Source: Desulfosoma sp.
GTDB taxonomy: Bacteria; Desulfobacterota; Syntrophobacteria; Syntrophobacterales; DSM-9756
Length of the DNA: 30,455 nucleotides
Assembly (NCBI GenBank): GCA_037481875.1
Contig: JBBFKY010000016.1
Coordinates: 1-30,455, forward strand
Reading direction: 5' to 3'
Shown here: positions 24,400 through 30,455 of the stretch, piece after piece
How positions within the stretch are numbered: the first letter of the stretch is position 1
Layout of the letters: each line of letters starts with the position of its first letter
The notes under the pieces: generated by a model
What the model saw: only the letters and a program-made list of their open reading frames with translations
Told to the model about the DNA's origin: nothing
Databases searched by the model: none
Program-made: the position numbers and the translations under genes

Positions 24400-24415
24400 G
24401 GCAAAATTGATACCG
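24400..24415 (-). promoter_or_regulatory. Sigma-54 type -24/-12 promoter for the PilZ operon
   Basis: Minus-strand sequence CGGTATCAATTTTGCC has GG (24414-24413) and GC (24402-24401) separated by exactly ten bases, with TT before the GC, matching TGGCAC-N5-TTGC at the essential positions. Expected transcription start is near 24389, about 88 bp before the TTG start of the PilZ gene. The palindromic sites at 24590-24628 lie ~185-210 bp upstream, a usual distance for sigma-54 enhancers. Confidence 0.55.
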
Positions 24416-24589
24416 AATGAGAGGGGTTCTAAGCGTCTTTTTATGGCATACCGCTTCATGGATCATTAACTAGTTGGGATCATTAAAAATGCTCGATCAT
24501 CTCATAGTGTAGAGCCGAAATAAAGGAGCCGGAAGCTAGACTTTTTCAGAGCTTTTGCGGCCGGCTGAAAGCTTCCTTCACTGAAAAAT

Positions 24590-24605
24590 GTGCAATGGAT
24601 TGCAC
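24590..24605. promoter_or_regulatory. Operator-like palindrome GTGCAAT-GG-ATTGCAC
   Basis: Perfect 7-bp arms with a 2-bp centre; the best copy of the GTGCAA-N4-TTGCAC consensus in the divergent region. The next site is centred 23 bp away, roughly two helical turns, so both could be bound on nearly the same DNA face. Confidence 0.65.
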
Positions 24606-24612
24606 TTAAAGT

Positions 24613-24628
24613 GTGCAAAGTTTTGCGC
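24613..24628. promoter_or_regulatory. Operator-like palindrome GTGCAAA-GT-TTTGCGC
   Basis: Seven-base arms with one mismatch (A to G in the right arm). Same consensus and spacing as the adjacent site at 24590-24605. Confidence 0.6.
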
Positions 24629-24701
24629 AAGCGTTTCCTTTTTTGCAAACCCTTTTCCGTTTCAAAACAAGGAACGGCATGGGGAAGCCTCCTTGGCGAA
24701 T

Positions 24702-24721
24702 GTGTGCATTTTGTTGCACAC
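24702..24721. promoter_or_regulatory. Operator-like palindrome GTGTGCA-N6-TGCACAC
   Basis: Perfect outer 7-bp arms; the inner part reads GTGCATTTTGTTGCAC, two mismatches from the GTGCAA-N4-TTGCAC consensus. It lies 230 bp upstream of the sigma-54 activator start codon and may serve autoregulation. Confidence 0.55.
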
Positions 24722-24950
24722 CATAGGCAAAAAAGGATACGCTTCGAATCAAAGAAACCTCCGCATAAAAGCTAAACTATTGTCTTAAAAACGGAAAATG
24801 GAATGTCTACAAATCTAGCACGAACCGTGCATACCAAGAGGCCGTCGCGCTCGTTTGTTTAGGAAAGCTGAGCGCATGCGGCGGCAACGCTCACAACGCG
24901 GTTTTCGGCCCACGAGACACCATGAAAACGAAAGCCGCGATGGAGGGAAA

Positions 24951-26336
24951 ATGGCGGCAACGACCATCATCAGCGCCGAGACAATGGACTACGGGGCCTT
25001 TCTGCAGAGTTTGGTGGACCAGGTGGGCGTTCCCAGTCGATGGATACCGGTAGAGGGTTTGACACGGGATTTTCTGGAAAAGTTTCGGCCGGCCGTGGTG
25101 GTTGTGGAAACGCGACATGCCATCCCTTTGGAACTCAGCCGTTGTGCGGCTTCCTGTGGGTTTCCGCTGGCGGTGGTGAGCGAAAGAGCCGAAGTGCTTT
25201 CCAAGCTTTCCCGAAACAACGGGCAGAGCGTCTGGTGTTTTTCCAAGCCCTTGGAACCGACCGCTTTTGTGAGGTGCCTTGGGGATTTTCTGAAAAAGGA
25301 AGGATTGTTGTCTCGCGATGAAACCTTATGGGAGGGACCTTATCTCATTGGCGTCGGTGAGGCCATACGAACCGTCCGTACACGGCTTGCTCGAATAGCC
25401 GCCACCGACCTAGGGGTGCTGATTCGTGGAGAAACAGGGACGGGCAAAGGGGTTGTGGCCATGGCCATTCACAACAATTCGTCACGACGCCACGGCCCTT
25501 TCGTGCAGGTTAACTGTTCCAGCATACCCCACACCTTGCTGGAAAGTGAACTTTTCGGGTACCGCAAGGGTGCCTTTACGGGAGCCTATCGAGACAAACC
25601 GGGAAAATTCGATCTGGCAAAGGGCGGAAGTCTTTTTCTTGATGAAATATCGGACATGAGCCCTTCCATGCAAGCCAAACTTTTGCAGGTGCTTCAGGAC
25701 TTGGAATACGCTCCGCTGGGGCATGCGGAAAATGTTCGAGCCGATGTGCGCGTCTTTTCCGCAACCAACGCCCCTCTGGAAGACATGGTGGCTCGAGGTC
25801 GATTCCGCCAGGATCTCTATTTTCGACTCAATGTGGTTCAAATCGAGCTTCCCCCCTTGCGGGAACGCCTTGAAGACGTGGGACCCCTGACCCAGCATTT
25901 TCTCAACAAGTATGCGGCTCTTTTTGGATGTCCTCTGCCCGGATTGTCCCCGGAACTTCGGCGTCTCATGGAGCTCTACGACTGGCCGGGAAATGTTCGG
26001 GAGCTGGAAAATTGCATCAAGGGACTCGTGGCGGTGGGCAATGAAGAGGAATTGCTGAAGACTTTGCGTCAGAAAGTCCATGATAATCGGCGGCGGCCCC
26101 ACCCGGGTGAGAATCCGAGTGCGGTGGAGCTGCTGGAAGATATTCGGCAGAGTTCTTTGAAAGAGGTGGTTCAAAGGGTGGCTGATGAGGTGGAACGGCG
26201 CATGATCGATGAAGCTCTAAAAGAGACCCGAGGAAACAAGCGCAAGGCTGCGGAACTTCTTGGCGTGAGCCCCCGGACGCTGTACAAGAAAATGCGCATT
26301 TTGGACTCGATTGGTTCGAAGAACTTTCGAACATAA
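24951..26336 (+). CDS. Sigma-54-dependent transcriptional activator with degenerate receiver
   Basis: A 461-residue enhancer-binding protein. Residues 1-118 are receiver-like (FRPAVVVVETRH, then VWCFSKPLEPTAFVRCL with the KP motif), but the phospho-acceptor Asp position appears to be Glu53. The AAA+ domain (~130-360) has Walker A GETGTGKG (160-167), the sigma-54 contact loop GAFTGA (207-212), Walker B GSLFLDE (226-232) and DWPGNVRELEN. Residues ~416-450 are a Fis-type HTH (NKRKAAELLGVSPRTLYKKM). It activates RNA polymerase-sigma-54 from remote palindromic sites, for which 24590-24721 and 7149-7164 are candidates. The ATG 24951 start has GGAGGG just upstream; the frame extends to 24855 without support. 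The stop overlaps the chain-length gene by one base. Confidence 0.9.
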   Translation: MAATTIISAETMDYGAFLQSLVDQVGVPSRWIPVEGLTRDFLEKFRPAVVVVETRHAIPLELSRCAASCGFPLAVVSERAEVLSKLSRNNGQSVWCFSKPLEPTAFVRCLGDFLKKEGLLSRDETLWEGPYLIGVGEAIRTVRTRLARIAATDLGVLIRGETGTGKGVVAMAIHNNSSRRHGPFVQVNCSSIPHTLLESELFGYRKGAFTGAYRDKPGKFDLAKGGSLFLDEISDMSPSMQAKLLQVLQDLEYAPLGHAENVRADVRVFSATNAPLEDMVARGRFRQDLYFRLNVVQIELPPLRERLEDVGPLTQHFLNKYAALFGCPLPGLSPELRRLMELYDWPGNVRELENCIKGLVAVGNEEELLKTLRQKVHDNRRRPHPGENPSAVELLEDIRQSSLKEVVQRVADEVERRMIDEALKETRGNKRKAAELLGVSPRTLYKKMRILDSIGSKNFRT

Positions 26337-27934
26337 TGCAACCGCAGAGGACGACGGCCATGATTCAATTGCCAAAGATCAACGTGGAACCTTATGTGGA
26401 TGCCTTGATTCGGCGCAAGTGGTGGATTGTGGTGCCCTTGGTGCTGAGTGTCATCGGAGGGGTCCTGTATGCCATGACCACGCCGAAAATCTACGAAGCC
26501 AGCACGCTCATTCTCGTCGAAAAACAGCGTATCCCCACCAGCTATGTGCAGCCTACGGTGACGGAAAGTGTGGAAAGCCGTTTGAGGACCATCTCCCAGG
26601 AGGTGAACAGCCGCACGAACCTGGAGCGTATTATCAAAGATTTTAACCTTTACCCCGATTCCCGGATTCGGGAACGCGGTTTCAAAGATGTCTTACTCGA
26701 TCACGTGAGAAAACTCTTGGGACGTCCCCTACCCAAGGAAGAAGAAGCCCCGAAAGTCCCCATGATGGACTTGGTGGAAAATATGAGGAAAAAAATCGGC
26801 GTCAATGTCAAGGGGCAAGGCAATGCCTTTGAAATCACTTTTCAGTGGGACGACCCGCAGACGGCGGCGGCTGTGGCCAACGCCATCGCCAGCCAGTTCA
26901 TAGAGCAGAACCTGAAGGTTCGAGAAGAAATGGCCATGGGGACGACAGCCTTTTTGGATGTGGAAACCCAAAGGTTGCGAAAGGAATTGGAAGCTCGGGA
27001 ACAGGCGCTGGAAAAATTCAAGAAAGAAAACATGGGCATGCTTCCGGACCAGCTTCAAAGCAATCTGAATATTCTCGGCCAACTCAAAGAAGAACTTACG
27101 GATCTGGAAAAACGTGTGGCTGTGGAAAAGCAACAGGCCATGATGCTTCAGTCGCAGAGCCAGGCCATGGCCCAAAGCGGCCCGGACCTGTCGTCGCTCA
27201 TGGTTGAAGACGAATCGGGGTCCTTTGTCGGGGGGGAAATCGATCAACTGCGCCAAAAACTTGAAGACCTTCTGACCCGCTACACGGAACGGCACCCCGA
27301 TGTGGTGGCTTTGAAAAGGAAAATCGAAAAGTTGGAAAAAGAAGCCGCTGAAGCTCTAGAAGCTTCCCGGCGTTCAGGAAAAAAGGGTTTACCGAACCTT
27401 GGAGGTTTGTCCGGGCAGGACATGTTCGCCATACAAACTCAACAGATCAACGCCAGGATTGCCGATTACGAAAAACAGATCGGCGTCTTGAAGGAACAGA
27501 TCGCTCTCTACAAAGACCGCGTGGAAAAAACACCCCAAGTGGAATTGGAACTGACAAAACTTGTTCGCGACTACCAGACGGTGCAGGACCGTTATGCCCG
27601 GCTTTTGGCCAAGAAACTGGATGCCCAGATGGCCGAAGAGCTTGAACGTCGGCAAAAGGGAGAACAGTTTCGTGTGATCGATCCTGCAGTTGCACCGGAT
27701 CGCCCCATCAAACCCGATGTGCGAAAGGTCCTGGCCATAGCCTTGTTGGCCGGCTTGGGGCTTGGATGCGGCCTGGCCTATGTACGGGAAACCTTGGATC
27801 CTCGATTTTATTCTCAAGAAGAGGTGGAAGCCGTCACTCGATGCAAGGTGCTGGTGAGTATTCCTTTGATAAAGGAGCAAGCGGCCAAATCAGGCAAAGG
27901 ATTCAAGGTGTTCGGCAAGAAAAAGGCTGCGTGA
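26336..27934 (+). CDS. Polysaccharide chain-length determinant (Wzz/GNVR family, exosortase-system type)
   Basis: A 532-residue inner-membrane protein. The first span (WWIVVPLVLSVIGGVLYAM, ~30-48) is followed by the Wzz domain (KIYEASTLILVEKQRIPTSY), long coiled coils (~205-265 and ~305-345), a GNVR segment (DYQTVQDRYARLLAKKLDAQ, FRVIDPAVAPDRPIKPD) and a second span (VLAIALLAGLGLGCGLAYV, ~468-486) with a short cytoplasmic tail. Such proteins set polysaccharide chain length and partner a separate tyrosine kinase, here the next gene. The start may be ATG 26336 (overlapping the previous stop) or ATG 26360, which has AGAGGA upstream. Without a fused kinase it matches the Gram-negative exopolysaccharide arrangement in which the kinase is separate. 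Confidence 0.9.
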   Translation: MQPQRTTAMIQLPKINVEPYVDALIRRKWWIVVPLVLSVIGGVLYAMTTPKIYEASTLILVEKQRIPTSYVQPTVTESVESRLRTISQEVNSRTNLERIIKDFNLYPDSRIRERGFKDVLLDHVRKLLGRPLPKEEEAPKVPMMDLVENMRKKIGVNVKGQGNAFEITFQWDDPQTAAAVANAIASQFIEQNLKVREEMAMGTTAFLDVETQRLRKELEAREQALEKFKKENMGMLPDQLQSNLNILGQLKEELTDLEKRVAVEKQQAMMLQSQSQAMAQSGPDLSSLMVEDESGSFVGGEIDQLRQKLEDLLTRYTERHPDVVALKRKIEKLEKEAAEALEASRRSGKKGLPNLGGLSGQDMFAIQTQQINARIADYEKQIGVLKEQIALYKDRVEKTPQVELELTKLVRDYQTVQDRYARLLAKKLDAQMAEELERRQKGEQFRVIDPAVAPDRPIKPDVRKVLAIALLAGLGLGCGLAYVRETLDPRFYSQEEVEAVTRCKVLVSIPLIKEQAAKSGKGFKVFGKKKAA

Positions 27935-28082
27935 ATTTGGAATGTTTTTTATGTGGGTGCTGAAGGCGCCATGAAGCGCTGTGGTGAAAAAAATCTTCAA
28001 GGTGCCCTTTTCTTTGACCGATTGTCCCTATGGAACGGGACGATCGGAACCGGCATCGAACGTTTCAAGAACGGGTAAACGC

Positions 28083-28910
28083 ATGGGAAAAATTTACGAA
28101 GCCCTGGAACGAGCCAAACAGAGTCGAACTGAAATTCCCGTGGTTCCTTCAACCTCGGACGGTGCCGATCCCGAAATCCCCGTTTCGGACCTTTTGCCTC
28201 AAGGATTCAGTCGTGAACTCGTGGTTCTGGACAAGCCCGGTTCCCAGGCCAGCGAAATGTTTCGGTACCTGAGATCCTTGGTGGTTCATCCGGCGGAAGG
28301 AGATCCCCCTCGTACCATTCTGGTCACCAGTGCCCTTTCGGGGGAGGGCAAGACTTACGTGGCGTCCAATTTGGCCGTGGCTATCAGCCAAGGCCTGGAT
28401 GAATATGTGCTTCTGGTGGATGCGGACCTTCGAGCGCCCCGCATCCATCGAGTTTTCGGCCTTACCGATGTGACCCACGGTTTGTCGACCCACTTGGATA
28501 AACAGGTTCCTTTGGAAGAACTGCTTCGAAAGACCGGGCTTCCGAAGCTGACCATCCTTCCTGGAGGCAATTCCACGCATCGGCCTGCGGAACTTCTTAC
28601 GTCCGAGCGCATGCGCCGACTCATTCGGGAAGTGCGGGACCGATACTCGGACCGGTTCGTCATCTTTGATTCCACGCCGCTGGAACTGACCCCGGAAACC
28701 TATGTGCTTGCCAATGAAGTGGACGCCATTCTCTTCGTGGTGCGCCGCGGTGTGACGCCGCGACGTTCGGTACAGGCGGCCTTGGAAAAAATTCGGCGGG
28801 AAAAACTCCTGGGGATGGTTTTTAACGGAGATGACGCCATTCTAAAGCGCTATCGCAAATACGGATATTACAAGAGTTACGGAGACGAGTCTCGCAAAAA
28901 CAAGAGCTGA
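28083..28910 (+). CDS. Tyrosine autokinase (BY-kinase, exosortase/exopolysaccharide system)
   Basis: A 275-residue cytoplasmic kinase of the BY family. Walker A TSALSGEGK (82-90), Walker A' VLLVDADLRAP (109-119) and Walker B FVIFDS (192-197) are in order. The C-terminus carries a tyrosine cluster (Y257, Y260, Y262, Y263, Y266) as the autophosphorylation tail. The N-terminus MGKIYEALERAK is characteristic of the exopolysaccharide/PEP-CTERM kinase family. Phosphorylation state controls polymerisation with the Wzz-type partner. The frame is open from 27981, but the conserved MGKIYEAL start at 28083 is preferred. Spacing to the chain-length gene is ~150 bp and its stop overlaps the next start by one base (TGATG). 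Confidence 0.92.
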   Translation: MGKIYEALERAKQSRTEIPVVPSTSDGADPEIPVSDLLPQGFSRELVVLDKPGSQASEMFRYLRSLVVHPAEGDPPRTILVTSALSGEGKTYVASNLAVAISQGLDEYVLLVDADLRAPRIHRVFGLTDVTHGLSTHLDKQVPLEELLRKTGLPKLTILPGGNSTHRPAELLTSERMRRLIREVRDRYSDRFVIFDSTPLELTPETYVLANEVDAILFVVRRGVTPRRSVQAALEKIRREKLLGMVFNGDDAILKRYRKYGYYKSYGDESRKNKS

Positions 28911-30322
28911 TGACCGAAACCGCCATGCTGAAAATCTTCCACACCTATTATCCCATTCGAAATTTCCTGTTTTTCCTGGGGGAAGGTCTGCTTATTTTCG
29001 GCGCCCTTTGGGTCGGCTTCACGCTGCGCTACCACGGTTTTTACACCACGCCCGATACCCTAAGGCACAGTATCTGGATCCGAGTTCTGGTGGTCACCTT
29101 TGTCGTGCAGCTCAGCCTTTACTACCATGATCTTTACACAGTCTCGAAACCTTTGAGCCTTTTTGACCTCAGTTTAAAGCTCGTGCAGGCCACGGGCGCG
29201 GCTTGTATCGTGTTGGCCGGTATCTATTTCGTGTATCCGCCCGTCATTTTGGAACAAGGCGTGTTTTTTCTGGCCCTTTTTTTGGTATTGCTTCTGCTCG
29301 TCTCGTGGCGTTTCGGTTATCAATACGTGTGCCTCAAAGGGATCGGCTCGGAGAAGGTTTTCCTTATCGGCAGCGGGCGCCTGGCGGGACTCATCGGATC
29401 GGAAATTTCCGAAAATCTGGATTCCGGTTACAGAGTGGAAGCCATCTTGGATCGTGATGCCACAGAAAATGTCGCCGATAAATTGGGTGTGGAGTTTTAC
29501 CGGGACTACGAGCGCATGTGCGAACTGGCATTGGAACGAAAAGTCTCCAAGATCATTGTGGCCTTGGATGAAAAACGTGGCAAATTTCCCGCCGAAGCCT
29601 TGCTGCGATGCCGTATGGCCGGAATTCCCGTCTTTGACGGCGTGACTTTCTACGAGGCCCTTAGCGGGAAGATTCTGGTGGAGGGGGCCCTACCTAGTTG
29701 GCTCATCTATTCCGACGGTTTTCATCGGCATCGATGGACACAACTGGCCAAGCGAACCCTGGATATCATCTTCGCCACCGCCGGTCTCGTGCTGTCGGCT
29801 CCGATCATGGCTGTAGTCGCTTTGGCGGTTAAATGGGATTCCCCCGGCCCTGTCTTTTACACTCAGGAACGAGTAGGACAAAAGGAGAAATCCTTTCACA
29901 TTGTCAAATTCCGCACCATGGTGCAGAATGCCGAACAACTGAGCGGACCTGTGTGGGCCGGGGAGCGGGATCCTCGAATCACCCGCGTGGGCCGAATCCT
30001 TCGAAAACTGAGACTGGACGAGCTGCCGCAGTTCTGGAATGTGCTGCGAGGCGACATGAGTTTCGTCGGGCCCAGGCCGGAACGGCCCGTCTTTGTGCAA
30101 AGGCTGAAGAAGCGCCTCCCATACTATGGGGAACGGCACACGGTCAAACCCGGCATCACAGGATGGGCTCAGATCAACTACCCTTACGGCGCTTCGGAAG
30201 AAGACGCCCTGAAAAAACTGGAATACGATCTCTTCTACGTAAAAAACTTCTCCATCCTTATGGATATCTACATTGTGCTCAAGACCGTTCAAATTGTGTT
30301 GTTTGGGAAAGGGGCGAGGTGA
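28910..30322 (+). CDS. Undecaprenyl-phosphate sugar-phosphate transferase (WbaP/EpsB-like)
   Basis: A 470-residue protein that starts a polysaccharide repeat by moving a sugar-1-phosphate onto undecaprenyl phosphate. Residues ~1-150 hold several membrane spans ([35 protein letters not shown]). A CoA-binding-like middle (~160-270, [17 protein letters not shown]) follows, then the catalytic bacterial sugar transferase domain (~275-470): [62 protein letters not shown] and [12 protein letters not shown]. Length and layout match exosortase-associated sugar transferases. It is the last gene of the + operon; the stop is followed within 15 bases by the 8-bp array, so any downstream gene is lost to the window edge. 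Confidence 0.93.
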   Translation: MTETAMLKIFHTYYPIRNFLFFLGEGLLIFGALWVGFTLRYHGFYTTPDTLRHSIWIRVLVVTFVVQLSLYYHDLYTVSKPLSLFDLSLKLVQATGAACIVLAGIYFVYPPVILEQGVFFLALFLVLLLLVSWRFGYQYVCLKGIGSEKVFLIGSGRLAGLIGSEISENLDSGYRVEAILDRDATENVADKLGVEFYRDYERMCELALERKVSKIIVALDEKRGKFPAEALLRCRMAGIPVFDGVTFYEALSGKILVEGALPSWLIYSDGFHRHRWTQLAKRTLDIIFATAGLVLSAPIMAVVALAVKWDSPGPVFYTQERVGQKEKSFHIVKFRTMVQNAEQLSGPVWAGERDPRITRVGRILRKLRLDELPQFWNVLRGDMSFVGPRPERPVFVQRLKKRLPYYGERHTVKPGITGWAQINYPYGASEEDALKKLEYDLFYVKNFSILMDIYIVLKTVQIVLFGKGAR

Positions 30323-30329
30323 AATGTTG

Positions 30330-30455
30330 AGTCACGAGTCATTAAGTCATTGAGTCATTGAGTCATTGAGTCATTGAGTCATTGAGTCATTGAGTCATTA
30401 AGTCATTAAGTCATTAAGTCATTAAGTCATTAAGTCATTAAGTCATTAAGTCATT
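30330..30455. repeat. Tandem array of 8-bp unit AGTCATT(G/A), right end
   Basis: After one partial unit (AGTCACG) fifteen AGTCATTG/AGTCATTA units run from 30337 to the window end, which cuts the last unit after seven bases. The orientation equals that of the left array. It begins only eight bases after the sugar transferase stop codon. Confidence 0.97.

Noticed and set aside
24694-24707. Sigma-54 promoter for the + operon (TGGCGAATGTGTGC)
   Set aside because: Spacing between GG and GC is nine bases, one short of the required ten; a weak 10-base match at 24862-24875 lacks the TTGC box.
27981-28082. 34-residue extension of the tyrosine kinase
   Set aside because: The family starts at MGKIYEAL; the extension has no similarity to known kinases.

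Overview
The window looks like a piece of an exopolysaccharide / PEP-CTERM (exosortase) locus from a Gram-negative bacterium, probably a member of the Desulfobacterota (Syntrophobacter-like). The reasons are the mid-50s %GC appearance, outer-membrane and lipoprotein export genes, a protein ending in a VPEP sorting signal, exosortase-associated acyltransferases, and many short GC-rich intergenic repeats. No rRNA, tRNA, CRISPR or phage genes were seen. The exosortase gene is not in the window. The taxonomic guess is an inference from gene content only.

Layout. Both ends are tandem arrays of the same 8-base unit AGTCATT(G/A) in the same orientation (1-320 and about 30330-30455), so both boundaries may be assembly breakpoints. 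From 320 to 3475 the DNA is gene-poor: remnants of a GxxExxY gene, an unidentified C-terminus and an Rpn-like nuclease gene, one LSm-like small protein, one hot-dog thioesterase, and short repeats. Two overlapping + strand genes (3476-6798) encode an exported single-span protein and a TPR protein. An 839-bp spacer with a palindromic operator-like site leads to a PEP-CTERM protein (7638-8462).

A long run of minus-strand genes follows. Reading along that strand: a PilZ protein with a degenerate kinase-like half (24301-23096), a large TPR lipoprotein, two paralogous N-acyl amino acid synthase-like enzymes, a ThiF(E1-like)-nitroreductase fusion, then a four-gene export-like module: LolA-like lipoprotein, AMIN plus beta-barrel outer-membrane protein, MMPL/RND transporter, and cobalamin-binding-type radical SAM enzyme (ending at 8564). 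On the + strand, divergent from PilZ, lies a typical exopolysaccharide operon: sigma-54 activator, Wzz/GNVR chain-length protein, tyrosine autokinase, and polyprenyl sugar-phosphate transferase (24951-30322).

Working model (inference). The + operon builds and controls a polysaccharide. The minus-strand enzymes make a lipid-like small molecule (long-chain N-acyl amino acid, possibly further activated or oxidised by the ThiF-nitroreductase protein) that the MMPL/LolA/barrel module could carry to the outer membrane. The divergent region 24302-24950 has three copies of a GTGCAA-N4-TTGCAC palindrome and, about 185-300 bp from them, a good -24/-12 promoter pointing into the PilZ operon. A fourth copy lies upstream of the PEP-CTERM gene, which suggests one regulon under the locus's own sigma-54 activator.
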